From assembly GCA_015179125.1 (NCBI GenBank), contig WHVA01000072.1:62001-126000 (forward strand): a stretch of 64,000 nt of DNA, read 5' to 3'. Positions 33,005 to 45,136 of this stretch are shown here, one piece after another (the stretch's first letter is position 1; each line of letters begins with the position of its first letter). The translations under genes were made by a program, and so were the position numbers. The notes under the pieces are model-generated. The model was not told the DNA's origin. It worked only from the letters and a program-made list of their open reading frames with translations, and made no database searches. This DNA is from Gautieria morchelliformis (lineage: Eukaryota > Basidiomycota > Agaricomycetes > Gomphales > Gomphaceae).

Positions 33005-33270
33005 GATATACTACAAAAAAAAAGATATAAGAGGGTCAGTCAGATGTTGACAGAATTAGAGGGAAAGGGTGTCAGAAAAGCATGAATGGTATTTGAAAAG
33101 AATTCGTCAAGTACGTTGCAACGAGAAACTCGGTGTCTCCGTGTTCAGACTCGTCATCTAAGAAGTTCATCCGAAAGTGTGAAATTGACGTCGGTACTTA
33201 CAGTGAATGGAGAGTGACAAGAAAATTTCAAGCGCTCCTGCTTTAGTAATGGTGGTGACGTGTGACCATG

Positions 33271-33831
33271 TCACAACTTGTATTCAGCGAGGTCACGTGT
33301 CGAATCGCGTGCCTGCGTCAGGCTGGTCGACGCGACTAACCTACCGTTCAGTGCAGCAGGCGACATGCACCATGCATCACGGCTGAGCCCGCACCTAGCC
33401 AGGTACGCTTGCTCAAGCTGCTCCAGAGTCCCGCTCCGCGCGCAGGGCACAAAATCCAGCGAGTCCATTGCCACCCGTCTTGGACTTGTCGTAAAGTCCG
33501 GATACACACTCGGATACAAGTCTGCACTACAACAAATGCTCGGTGGCAAGGGTGAGTAACATCTTTGCAAAATATACTTCCGGGGACTGGAGCGTGAGAC
33601 TGAGAAGGTCCCCGTAAGTCGGAGATCTAGTACTATCCAGTCCAAAACCTCCACCATTTCGCCGGTTCGAACGTTGCGCTTGGTACTGCGGCCGGAAAGC
33701 TTTTCCGCGTGGGGTATGTCCGCTCCCCCGTTCTCGCTCTGGTGCTGATCGTATTGATGTTCCATGGTGTCATGACGGTTTCTGACCAGGTGACAGCGAT
33801 CTTCTTGCCATCGCGGAAGGTAACACCGCAT
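33271..33831 (-). CDS. uncharacterised open frame between TSR4 and VMS1
   Basis: An open frame of 186 codons in a gap of about 1 kb between two clear genes. One part (YPSVYPDFTTSPRRVAMDSL, then a helical stretch with LEQLEQAYLARCG) reads like protein; the first and last thirds do not and may be introns or UTR. A second piece upstream at 33700-33900 on the same strand (VTFRDGKKIAVTWSE) could belong to the same gene. I do not recognise a family. Confidence 0.3.
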   Translation of the reverse strand: MRCYLPRWQEDRCHLVRNRHDTMEHQYDQHQSENGGADIPHAEKLSGRSTKRNVRTGEMVEVLDWIVLDLRLTGTFSVSRSSPRKYILQRCYSPLPPSICCSADLYPSVYPDFTTSPRRVAMDSLDFVPCARSGTLEQLEQAYLARCGLSRDAWCMSPAALNGRLVASTSLTQARDSTRDLAEYKL

Positions 33832-34032
33832 AAAAGGGCATCATTGACCACATATATTACTTTTATGTCCCCATTGCGCTCATCGTTGAGATGCACGTCG
33901 CATTATGCTTGTGCTGTATTCATATGTCTTTGCGGTCATAATTACCATCCCAGACTAAGTATTACGCATCATCATTAGGAATGGATGTTTACCAATCATC
34001 AAGTGTAACGGTGACAGCCGCATTCTATCCTT

Positions 34033-36214
34033 CTAGTGCCTTCCACCCAGAGCTTTCAACCTTGCCTCAGCAGCTCTTGCCCGCCGTTCCCTCTCTACCT
34101 TCGTTCTCATGTCTGCGCTCAAACCAGCTACACCATCTTGTCCTCCGGCGCTCCCTCCCAATCTTCTGGGCCCTTCTATACTCGTCTCCTTTGGTTTCAC
34201 AACGGCTGGTACCAACTCAACAGCTGGTGGCGGCGCTGCTTCTTCTAGCTTGGCTTGTCGTTCACGAATTTTCTCCTTGAGACCCTTTCTCCGGCTCTTC
34301 TTGCGTTCCTCTCGTCCTTCCTCCATCTCTCGGCTTAACACGCTTGGGACGCGGCCCGTGCCAAGCCAATCCCACCATTCAGGATGTGCAGCTGCACATC
34401 TCCGGAAAACGTTCCTTACCTCCCGAGTTTTAGCAAGATCGTATGCTGCCCGTTTCGACAATGCTGAAATGGGTTGCGGCGCATCCGATGTGTCGGAGTC
34501 TACAGCATCAAGATCTTCCCGCTCTTCGCCTTCGACTCCAATAGTTGGATCCGCGCGGAAGTCTTCCAGCAACACCTGCGTCATCTGTTCTTGCCCAGCT
34601 TGAGCTGATAGATGGAGGAGTGTTGCTTCTCGATCGGGAACACGCGCGTTAATACCCCCCAGCAGTGCTCCATCACGTTCCCATAGAGCCTTGAAAGGTT
34701 CCACGCGTCCCTTGGTTACCATTTCGACCAGGCGATGCCAGATTTCATGTTGTGCTTCTTCCTCTTTGGTGAGTCGAGGTGTGACAAGTTTTGGCACAAC
34801 AACAGGTATGGGAGCGGGGGCCGGGACAGGTTTTGGCTTCGGGAGGGAGGCTAGGTAAGCTTCATCCTGTGCGCGCAGTGCGTCTTCAGTCAAGTGTGAG
34901 AATTTGACGCGTGTGAGTTCATTTAAACAACGGGTAAGTTCAGATTGGGTCTATGACACGCGGGTCAGTCAGTATTATTAACCTTCGAGAGTACTTACTG
35001 GTCTTCGGGTGGGAAAGGGGAAATTCCGTAGCCTTTCATCGCCTGAAATCTGTCAAATACGTGAAAATTACTATACCAAAAGGAGCATACACACCCTTGC
35101 CGACCACAGCGTCATCGTAATCATAAAATATGCGTTTATTCGACACGCTCGCACGAATCCAGATGATCTCGCTCGACGCTACGTCATCCGCCCAATCACT
35201 CATCAAGTTACGGATGTCCTGCATTGGAATATCAGACAAGAGTTAGGAGGAATCGTGTCAATTCTCACATCGCGAAGCGCTTGCTCTCCATATCGGCGTA
35301 GCTGGGCCCCTGCACTCTTAGCAGGGCCTTTGGCATTGTCATTCACAGACTGCGAGCCTCCTTGCTTCCTCCGTGCTGTACAAATTATGAGAATATATTT
35401 GTAGACGAAGATAAACCAGCTGACTTGTGTAACGATGAAAGGTCTTATGCCTAATCACCTCCACCTCTGGCTTCGGTTTCAATTTCTTCTTTTTACCCTT
35501 CCCACCAGACGCTTCTTCCTCAGCTTCTGCTTCGTCAGGTCTACGCACCTGTGCCACGAGGCCTGCAAAATGACCACCAGCAACCATGAGCATAGTCCAT
35601 CGACGACCATTAGGGCCACCACGCTGCATGTCTTTGAGTACTGACAAGTAAGACGCTTGTTGCAGCTTGAGTGGGAACAGTGCATTGTAAATGCCGATCT
35701 GTGTAGATGGAGGGGAGTGGAACCATGTCAACGCTGTTCGAGGAGGCTGTGGGATCGCTGGTGTAGGGGATTCGGCACGAGCAGGATCGCGAGACCTGGA
35801 AAGCAGAGCACGGACAGCGTCTGGGGAGGAATCATCGCTCTCATCCTCGTCCTCAGAAGCAGAGCCCGAGAGCGAGTCCTCCAAGCCTTGTATGAATGAG
35901 TGCAAATCATAAGAGAGGTGGGTCGTCTTACCTTCAACCAGAGATGCAAACTGGGACTCAGTCACGACGTCTGCGCCACGGAGACGAAGCTTCACGTTGT
36001 AACGATGCCAATCGGAATGAAAATGGGCCCTTTGGTCATCCACGTCTGCGAACGAGGCACCTAGACATATACTGCATGATTTTGAGCCTGTAGTTAGTGC
36101 CGATGGTCTTGACGTCGGGGGCGGTGAAGGGATGCGTAAAGTCGGCTCGATGAGAGTGCGAGGTACAAGAGTAGCTAGGAGGTCAGGTGGTAGGGAAAAG
36201 ACATAGAAAGACAT
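34033..36214 (-). CDS. VMS1: Vms1/ANKZF1 peptidyl-tRNA release factor of ribosome quality control
   Basis: Frees stalled nascent chains from 60S ribosomes by cutting the tRNA 3' end and recruits Cdc48. Exons 36214-35932, 35886-35425, 35375-35269, 35218-35095, 35042-34999, 34950-34033; 1938 nt, 645 residues. Domains: C2H2-like finger (CSICLGASF...HFHSDWH, about 44-70), acidic linker, VLRF1 catalytic domain (about 165-335) with MVAGGHFAGLVAQVRR and RRKQGGSQS, the latter matching the catalytic Gln motif of yeast Vms1, then a coiled-coil/ankyrin part (ATLLHLSAQAGQEQMTQVLL, about 430), and a C-terminal VCP-interacting motif (RERRARAAEARLKAL). Intron 2 has an unusual GTCAGC donor. Start chosen at MSFYVFSLPPDLL rather than ten codons upstream. 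Confidence 0.93.
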
Positions 36215-36365
36215 CAACTGGATATTGTTGTAAGATCTAAGCACAGACTAGTAGGAGGCAACAAATTTATAGCGGTACAGTATTCATGTGCGAGTCAGAA
36301 CCACCTCTGCGGAGCCCGAGTCAAACGCCCACGCGAGCGTTCGGCCCAAGTTAGGACGTTGAACC
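36215..36365. promoter_or_regulatory. bidirectional promoter VMS1/SEC53
   Basis: 151 bp separate the two divergent start codons, so the 5' regions must overlap or share control elements. No single known motif stands out. Confidence 0.5.
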
Positions 36366-37458
36366 ATGACAACGACGTCCTTCGCTGACCGACCGATTAA
36401 GAAGTTGTATTTGTTCGATGTGGATGGGACGTTGAGCCTGGCACGAAGAGTACGTTGCTTTCTGAATCTGCATGATTCTTGCTCATTGAACGCAAGGGTG
36501 CGACTCCAGAGATGCTGGAACTCTTGCGTGAGTTGCGCAAGAAGACCGCCATAGGCTTTGTAGGTGGTTCAGATCTTTCCAAGATCACCGAACAGCTGGG
36601 TGTGCATGGGTCGAATCGTAAGTACGTTTCAGTTATCCTCAATATCCAGCCTGACATATGTTAGCTATCGACGCCTTCGACTACGCATTCGCCGAAAATG
36701 GCCTCACTGCTTATAAGCTTGGAAAGCAGCTGCCGTCCCAGTCGTTCATCAAGCATCTCGGCGAGGACAAATACAAAACGCTTGTCAACTTCCTGTTGCA
36801 CTATATTGCGGATATGGACGTCCCCATCAAGAGGTCACTTATACCCTAGCTACCCTCTTGCATCTTCTCACTTGAAGCAGGGGAACATTTATTGAGTTCC
36901 GCAATGGAATGGTGAATGTGAGCCCAATGGGTCGCAATGCGAGGCATGTGTTACTTTCTCAATTCTTCCAGACGTACTTAAACATTTGTACAGCGTGCAG
37001 GAGAGGAACGACTTCGAGGCTTATGACAAAGTATGTAAATCTCAAGCATTGTAATTTTCTGCTGTCTCTATGCTGTCTCTAACACTTCCCAAGGAACATC
37101 AACTGCGCGCTGCTTTTGTGGGCGTTTTAAAGGAGAAGTTCGCATCATATGACCTTACCTTTGCAATTGGAGGACAAATCTCCTTCGACATTTTCCCCCG
37201 TGGCTGGGATAAAACGTACGCGTTGAGACATGTAGAAGACGAGGGCTTTGAAGAGATACACTTCTTTGGCGACAAAACATACAAGGTTCGTGCTCTGGTA
37301 CACTTACTGCTATTATCTCATCTTATCATCTTGATATACACCAGGGAGGCAATGACCATGAGATATTTGAGGACTCGCGGACCATTGGACATACAGTTTC
37401 GAATCCTGACGACACCACTCGCATTCTCAAGGAGCATTTGTTCCAATTCGATCATTAA
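36366..37458 (+). CDS. SEC53: phosphomannomutase
   Basis: Converts mannose-6-phosphate to mannose-1-phosphate for GDP-mannose, feeding N-glycosylation, GPI anchors and cell wall mannan; cytosolic HAD-fold enzyme. Exons 36366-36449, 36497-36617, 36665-36833, 36881-36943, 36994-37030, 37094-37285, 37345-37458; 780 nt, 259 residues, close to yeast Sec53 (254). Motifs: LFDVDGTLS with the nucleophile Asp, [42 protein letters not shown] (substrate loop), [30 protein letters not shown] (metal-binding Asp). Intron 4 begins AG|GCATGT and ends TACAG: the only phase that keeps GRNAS-VQERN together, so it is a GC-AG intron. Confidence 0.96.
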
Positions 37459-37644
37459 TTCTCCGCAGATTTTAGATAGATTTACCCCTTGCTTTCTTGT
37501 TTGTATATATCCACACCATTTTCAATCCGAACTATTAAGAGGTACCATTTGCGGCGTCGGACTTTACACGCTTGTGGCTGACTCATCATACAAGTTTCAC
37601 GCGTTCCACGACAAGACGCGTCTCAATTTCGCGACACCTTCCTC

Positions 37645-40600
37645 ATGCCTTCCCCAGGATCCAAAGAGAATGTCCCGTTCACAAGGCAAGCATCTCTACT
37701 GACCCACTCGTGTTCCAAGTCCTTATTACTGTAATCGTTAGCTCACAGCCTGAGAGTGGTCCAGCGGCAAAGAAACGTAAACTTGGTGCTGCAAACGTTG
37801 GTGTGGCCGCGCAACCCTCGTTTGCCGATGTTTTAGAGAAACTAAAAGATGAACATGGTAGCGGCATTGGTGCGTATCCCACCACACCGGCCATTGCCAA
37901 CTATATCGCCCATAGCAGACTCAGAGGGTGGCGCAGACGCATGGGCGCGCCCACCACTTCCCAAATTCAATCCGAAAATGGACAAGATTGGTTAGTGGCC
38001 AGCCGTACTCAGGATGGGATGCGCTTATAAATTTGAGCATAGTCTTTCAGCAGATCGATGTCGAGGATGATCAGGGGGACAACAATGGGACGTCGCTGCG
38101 TGTGTTTGGGGTCACAAAAGTATATTTAAATGTATTAGCGTTTATCTCGTTTGAATGCGTTCAATTTATAGGAGGGTCACAGCGTACTGGCGCACGTCAT
38201 GAATTTTCGACCCTACTTCTACATCCCTGCCCTCGAGGCTTTCTTGAAGGCGACATCAAGCCTTTCAAGGACGCACTTAATGTAAATATCTCTAGGTGGG
38301 GTGTTATGGTTGTGTACTCATGACGTTATGATAGGGTTCATTTCCGTTTCCCATTATTACAAGCACCGAAATGGTTATGAAGCGTTCTCTGATGAACTAC
38401 AGAGGCAACACCAACGTCCCCTTTATCAAAATCACCGTACAGGACCAACGGAGTCTCCCAAAAGCCCGAGATAAGTATTTAATCGCATCGCAGTCTCCTC
38501 CCAAGAGGCTTATTTTCGCTCGACATCCACGTGTCTTCGAGCGGGAAACATTTCAATTTCGTGACCTTCATATAGGGACAGCGACATACGAGAGCAACAT
38601 TCCGTATACCCTGCGATTTATGATTGACACCAAGGTGAGCTAAGAGGCTACTGTTCCACCCATCATTCTCTAACGTCATCGTCAGCTTGTCGGCATGAAC
38701 TGGATTGAAGTTCCACCGGGTACCTATTCATTATATAAGGATAAATCTTCTCGTTGCCAGCTGGAATTCAGCGTGAAGTGAGCCTATTTTTCGCAATGTA
38801 ATTGACGGCTGACCGCTAATGTTAAAATTTTGCAGCTGGGACGCGTTCATCTCTCATACGCCCGAGGAGGAGTGGTCCACACTCGCACCACTCCGGATCC
38901 TCAGTTTTGATATCGAATGTGCTGGCCGCAAAGGGATATTTCCTGAGGCTCAGGTCGACCCAGTAATCCAGATTGCAAACATGGTCACACGGCAAGGTAG
39001 GCCGACGACATTCCACCCTGGGAGAAGTCCTGACTTTGTCTTCGTTATTAGGGGAGGGCAAGCCGTTCATTCGGAATGTGTTTACCCTCAATACCTGCGC
39101 CCACATTGTAGGGTCGCAGGTGTTGGCTTACGACGACGAACTTGAACTGCTGATGGCATGGCGTGCATTCGTGCAAGTAGTCGATCCGGATATCGTCATT
39201 GGCTACAACATTTCAAACTTCGATCTGCCGTATCTGTTGGATCGCGCCAAAGCACTGAAAGGCGATGGATTTCCTTTTCTTGGTAGGCGAAAAGGTATAT
39301 TCACTGCAGTCATATGTCCTTTGTATGACTTGACTTAATACCTGGTAGGTGTGAAGACCCAAGTGAAGGATACTCATTTCTCGTCTAGAGCATTTGGTCA
39401 GCGAGATTCGAAGGAGACTGCACTGGAAGGACGTCTGCAACTCGACTTGTTACAGTTTATGCAACGAGAGTATAAGCTACGCAGCTACACACTCAATTCG
39501 GTATGCGCCCAGTTTTTAGGCGAGCAAAAGGAGGATGTACACCATTCGGTCATTACGGAACTCCAGAATGGCACTCCAGAGTCAAGACGTCGCTTGGCTG
39601 TTTATTGCCTCAAGGTCTTTGGCTTTAAACTACTTATGGCACTCTCGGATGCTAACTTACTCTGTGTAGGACGCTTACCTTCCGCAACGTTTAATGGATA
39701 AGCTAATGTGCTTGATTAATTACACAGAAATGGCGCGTGTAACTGGCGTGCCATTCAACTACCTATTATCGCGTGGGCAGTCCATCAAAGTACTCTCACA
39801 GTTGTATCGTAGAGCGAATGAGGAACATTATGTTATCCCTGCGTTGAAGGGCGAGGGTGCAGTGCTTTCTCTTAATATTGGCTGTAGTATTCATGCGGAC
39901 TTCATAGGTATGGATGAACAGTACGAGGGTGCCACTGTCATAGAGCCACTGAAAGGATACTATGATGTGCCAATCGCAACCCTCGATTTCAGCTCGTTAT
40001 ATCCGTCCATCATGATGGCACATAACTTGTGTTACACGACGCTTCTGGACTCGGACACGATCAAACGTTTGGAACTTGTCAAGGACGTTGATTACGTGGT
40101 AACGCCCAACAATGGTAAGTTTGTTTATTCACCTATACTTTGTCATCTCGACGTTATGCTTTGCAGACTTCTTCGTGACTGCAGAGAGGAGGAAAGGCTT
40201 ATTGCCCACTATCCTCGAAGATCTTCTCTCTGCCAGAAAACGCGCAAAGGCTGACCTAAAGAAGGAAACAGACCCTTTTAAACGTGCGGTCTTGGACGGT
40301 CGACAACTCGCTCTGAAAGTGAGTCTCGCGTGTGTGGAATAATGACAGTGCACACTCATTTCGATAGATCAGCGCAAACTCTGTCTACGGGTTCACCGGG
40401 GCTACTATAGGGAAGCTTCCCTGTCTGCAGATATCATCGAGCGTAACTGCATATGGTCGGCAGATGATTGAAACGACAAAACAGGTATGGATGCTAGTGC
40501 TCCACACACGTCTCTATAGTCCGTAACATCTCTCGTTGTAGGAGGTAGAATCGCATTATTCTGTAGCAAACTCCTACAAGCACGACGCCCAAGTCATATA

Positions 40601-42190
40601 TGGTGATACGGACTCAGTCATGGTCAAATTTGGCACAGACAATTTGGAAGAGGCTATGGGTCTAGGTAAATAACTAATTGATCGCAGTTCCAGCTTATCA
40701 TATTGACAAGTGCTTAGGCAGTGAAGCGGCCGCTCTTGTGACAACTAAGTTTATCAGACCTATTAAGCTTGAGTTCGAGAAGGTGTACTTCCCATATCTT
40801 CTGATCAACAAGAAGCGATATGCGGGGCTCTACTGGACCAAACCAGAGAAATACGACAAAATGGACACAAAAGGTATCGAGGTACGACGTGCAGTTGACG
40901 ACATCGGCAGTATGCTTAATGTTCTGTTATCTCATCAGACTGTGCGACGCGACAATTGTCGGCTAGTGCAAACTGTCATCGAGACGTGCCTGCATAAGAT
41001 GCTTATCGATAGAGATGTTAAAGCAGCTGAAGAGTATGCGTCGTCTCTTCTTTCTGAGCTCTATCTCACATATGTAACAGGTTCACTAAACGCACCATCT
41101 CCGATCTGCTGCAAAACAAGGTTGATATGTCGCAGCTGGTGATCACAAAGGCACTAGCGAAAGCAGGTACGGTTGTATATGACGATTTCTTCACCTGTTG
41201 TTCAATTCCCGTCTGTGGCAGATTACACAGCGAGGCAGCCTCACGTCGAACTCGCGGAGAGAATGAAGCAGCGCGATGCCGGTCAGTTCTGCTCAGTCAT
41301 TCGTTACTTTGCTGACCCGCATCTTAGGTTCTGCACCTGCGTTAGGTGACCGCGTGGCGTACGTTATTATCAAGGGTATCAAAGGTATGCTACAGCTCTT
41401 CTGCTTTCGAGATGTACTCCATCATGTGCTCTAGGCGCTGCAGCATATGAAAAATCCGAAGATCCCATTTACGTTCTTGAAAACAACATTCCAATCGATA
41501 CCAAATATTACTTGGACAATCAGCTCTCCAAACCGCTGATGCGAATATTCGAGCCCATCCTTGGAGAAAAGGCAACGTCACTCTGTGAGACGGGGACAAG
41601 TCCTAACTCTGTTGCATATAAACTTATCTACGTGTGTAGTGTCTGGGGATCACACTCGAGCAATTCAAATAGCAACGCCGTCCGTGGGAGGTCTAATGAA
41701 ATTCGCCGTGAAGACGGTGACTTGTTTAGGTTGTAAGACGCCACTACGGGCAAATAACAGTTTCAAGAGTGAGTTCCATCATCCCTCCGTGGCTTGGCAT
41801 GTATACCTGACCATCATTCGACTGTGTAGATGGGGCCGTTTGTAATAATTGTCGTCCGAGGCTTGGGGAGCTGTTTCAAAAACAGGTGCGGTTCTCCAAT
41901 TATCGTAATGAAGACTGGACGCCAATGTTATTCTGTTAGGTCGCTCACACTTCGTCCCGACAAGTACAGTTCTCTAGATTATGGACACAATGTCAGCGGT
42001 GTCAAGGCTCACTACATCAGGTACGATCTTCATCTTAAGAGCATCGCATGCACAACGATATAACCACGCTCTGCAGGACGTGCTGTGTACAAGCAAAGAC
42101 TGTCCGATCTTTTATATGCGTAAAAAGGCACAGAAGGATGTTGAGGATGCTGTAAATACCTTGGAGAGGTTCGATGAGGAAGTGTGGTAG
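37645..42190 (+). CDS. POL3: DNA polymerase delta catalytic subunit, one apparent frameshift
   Basis: Lagging-strand and repair polymerase with 3'-5' proofreading. Twenty-three exons, 37645-37685 to 42077-42190; about 1121 residues if one missing base is allowed. Exonuclease motif [12 protein letters not shown], motif [14 protein letters not shown]; polymerase motif [16 protein letters not shown], motif [11 protein letters not shown], motif [14 protein letters not shown]-terminal zinc modules CLGCK...[12 protein letters not shown] (CysA) and CQRC...[14 protein letters not shown] (CysB, the Fe-S site). The short exon 1 is joined by a GC-AG intron (AG|GCAAGC ... GTTAG, 37686-37741). Exon 5 (38172-38281) is 110 nt but starts and ends in phase 0; near 38228-38235 (CTGCCCTCG) one C is lacking between YIPAP and RGFLEGDI. 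Since the gene is essential, an assembly error is most likely. Confidence 0.95.
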
Positions 42191-42383
42191 AATTTTTTCT
42201 TTTTCTTCTTCTTCCAATTTGTTTGTACCGTTTGTATTGCATTAATAGGTATGGTTTTGAGTGGCCTGACTAGACCGATGATCGATGAAGCTTGAAGCCC
42301 GGAATCACTTGTTCGGATTTTGTGTGGCGCGTGACATCTCGCGAGTTTTACATAATCACGTTTGTTATTGCTGCAGCGGCACC

Positions 42384-44192
42384 ATGGCAAAATCTCATCC
42401 CGTGACAATCGACCTTTCCTCGATGATACAAGTTGCGCGCAACCTAGTCTTCACGGCTAGGAGGCAGAATCAACTCGAGTGCGTTTACAGGGCATGAACC
42501 ACGATTTTCGCCGAGCTCGAGAAGGCTAAGTTCCCTACAGGTCTTTGACTGTGAAGTCAGTTAGAACACAGGTCATTCGCGACTTTGGCCTCGATGAAAC
42601 GATTTCTGAAAGGGAGGATATCAAAGTTGCCTTAAGGAATGCTGTCCACGGTGCGGTGGTGCGTCTACTAGTAGTGAACGGCCTTAATCGCCTAAGCTTA
42701 TTATTGTTCAGTCAGAAGAGCTGCCGACTGTAACTAAACCTGTAGAGAAGCGGAAAAGAGCTATCGGCGGTGCTGATGATACTGAACACTCGGTGTCCCA
42801 AAGAGATAGCAAGCAGAAAGTTGTGGGCAAGGAGGGCGTGAGGGCAACATCCTTACAATTTCTCAATCTGCTACTAACTGATTTGTAACGACTTCATTCA
42901 CAAGAGGTCGAGAAAGAAGGTATGGCATTACAAATGGCTCTGCCATGCATTCAGTGTTCATAACTCTCTATTTTTCAGTCGCGTGTCGTACCAAAGGTCA
43001 GACTCACATGATGTGCATTTTACTGTGTCCTCTAACTCAGACAACAGACCAGAAAAGTGATCAGTTCGGATGCAGACGATACGGATAGTGGTTCCTCCTT
43101 CAAAGCCAAGCCGGCATCTACTCCAGCTGCGAAACCAGTATGTTATCCTCAAGCCTCACCAGGATTAAGACTCAACAATACATTACTCCCGGATGGCTAC
43201 TCTAGAGCGTTCGATATGGTCCTCCAGGGCGTCAGACAGAGGTCAAATTCACACCTGCGCCTGTGGCAGAAGCGGAGGTGAGTGCCCGTCTCATCTTTAC
43301 TGGTATGACGTTACATATAAGTTTATGCAGAAGAGTGAATCGGAACTCTCTGTTCTCATAAATGAGTCTCCAAAGAAGCCAGTAAAGAAAAAAGCGAAAG
43401 GCGAGGTAACTTCGTTTTGGTTCGATCCGCGTACTCTCATTGACAGGTCGAAGAAGAGAACTGTGTCACGAGAGTCGAAGAGCGCAAAGGACAAGGAACC
43501 CTCTCAAGTATTGGACGAGGATGAAACGACCATTAAAAGACTCAAAGTGAGCACACCCTTCGTTGGCAGTGCGATTTGATCGTCCCTGCTCAATAGCCCC
43601 TTCTACAGTCATTCGTGACTGCATGCGGCGTACGGAAAGTCTGGTACGATCGAGGCTATGTTCTTTGTCAGGCTGAACATAGCAATTACGCTCAAGGTCT
43701 AAAGAATTTGCTGATCTCCCGCTGGCGAAACATCAGATAAAACATCTAAAAGAAGTTTTGACTGACATCGGGATGACAGGGAAATATAGCATGGAAAAGG
43801 CCAAGGCAATTAAGGCAAAGAGGGAGCTCGCGCGTGAATTAGGTACGTATTTTTCCTATTGCCTGTCGATGTCACGAGCTTTCGGATATGAAATGGTAAC
43901 AAGTCTGACGCCCTTTAGATGATGTACTTGAGTTTGAGCGAAAAGCTGGCGTGTCCCGGAGTGGTCGCAGACAGATCACCAAGGCCAAGCGCTCCGTTGG
44001 TGAGCTGGATACAGAGAGCGAAGTGGAGGAAGGTAGCGAAGATGAGGCATCGTCAAATATCCTTGCAGCCAAACGAAAGGTGCGCTACCTCACTCTCACA
44101 CGGAACCTCTAATATGTAGAACATCCATACAGAACACTGCTTCGAGAAGCATTATGGCGTACTTGGCAACTCAGAGCAGCGGGGAGGACTGA
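42384..44192 (+). CDS. HIRIP3-like histone chaperone with DEK_C domain
   Basis: Probable nuclear H2A-type histone chaperone. N-terminal DEK_C-like helices (SLTVKSVRTQVIRDFGL, then DIKVALRNAVHGAV), a long Lys/Ser/Glu-rich disordered middle (EKRKRAIGGADDTEHSVSQR, SSDADDTDSGSS), and a C-terminal domain FVTACGVRKVWSKEFADLP ... LKEVLTDIGMTGKYSMEKAK ... KAKRELARELDDVLEF, which follows the order of the HIRIP3 C-terminal domain. The tail SRSIMAYLATQSSGED closes the frame at 44192. Clear exons: 42384-42478, 42541-42658, 42712-42837, and the last four (about 43609 onward). In the middle the exons are tiny: candidates 42905-42919 and 42980-42997 (15 and 18 nt) are uncertain. Follows POL3 on the same strand after 193 bp; converges with VPS25. 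Confidence 0.72.
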
Positions 44193-44336
44193 TATTGTAA
44201 CCAAAACTCTTGGGGAACCACCTTATAACTGTGACTTGGAACTGATATGTTTCTGTGAAGTAGACTCTAGTCAGGCTATTGTAGCATTGTAGTATACCGC
44301 TTGTATGAATAGAGCGAAAGAGCGATTTGCTGTCCG

Positions 44337-45136
44337 TTAGCTCTTGCCTGTCCCTGGAAAAAAACGGACGCCACCGCCCTCCATTCCGTCTATGACCTGG
44401 CCTCTGCCAGTCTTGCCCAGTACAGTTAGGGCCCTTCGAAGGACTGTGATAGGTACGCCTGAGAGAGGCGACTCGACAGGGGGAGAAGTAATCTCGAAGA
44501 AAGTCATGATGGTATTCAGCTGACCTGTCGATGTAACCTAAAAACGAATCATGAGTGGGAACTGCGTCAGCAGATATTTACGGACTGACCCATTCATGGA
44601 GTACTTCTGCCCACTCCTCTGGAAGACGCCAGTGCAGGATGACCGCCCGTGCCTGCTTGGGTGGCTCATAGACTGCCATATTCTGAGACACCATGCTTTC
44701 CATCAAGGAAAGCAGGTGCGACGGGTGGAGCCTGCCTGCGGCAGAATGGCCAGATAGTGAATTTGCGCAAGAAGATGTTTGTCGATGGACATACGGTTGA
44801 TGCGATCATTACGGAAGATCTCGTCCCACTCACTCCCTGCTACCTCACAGTCTTCGACACGGAGGAAAAATAATCGTCTGTGGCGGGCATAAGAAAGAAT
44901 CAGACGCGTCCAGTGCTGTGTTTGGATGGCCTGGGTACTAGGATTCGGCTGGAGGCTAAAAGATCTTGATTGAGTACAGGACGCGTGTGGCGACTCTAAA
45001 TTTCAGGCGTACGTGAAGAAGGGTGGCAGAGAGTGGATACTGGGGAGCAGAAAGCCTTAAAGTATTTCTTCAATTGACAGTGGATGAGGGAAACTATGAA
45101 CCAACCTGATGCTGCGCGGTGGGTTTGGAGGGACAT
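44337..45136 (-). CDS. VPS25: ESCRT-II subunit Vps25
   Basis: Two winged-helix domains that link ESCRT-II (Vps22/Vps36) to Vps20 of ESCRT-III in multivesicular body sorting. Exons 45136-45106, 45055-45013, 44955-44795, 44735-44590, 44537-44337; 582 nt, 193 residues (yeast 202), in frame. N-terminal PPXF-type segment GFLLPSIHSLPPFFT, then TQHWTRLILSYARHRRLFFL, EWDEIFRNDRINRRL (end of wing 1), YEPPKQARAVILHWRLPEEW, HEWVTSTGQLNTIMTFFEIT and LSGVPITVLRRALTVLGKTG in wing 2, ending GGGVRFFPGTGKS. Intron 4 donor is GTCAGT. Confidence 0.93.

Noticed and set aside
38462..38520. An extra 33-nt intron in POL3 exon 6
   Set aside because: Too short for this genome and a multiple of three, so the frame is open without splicing; treated as coding.
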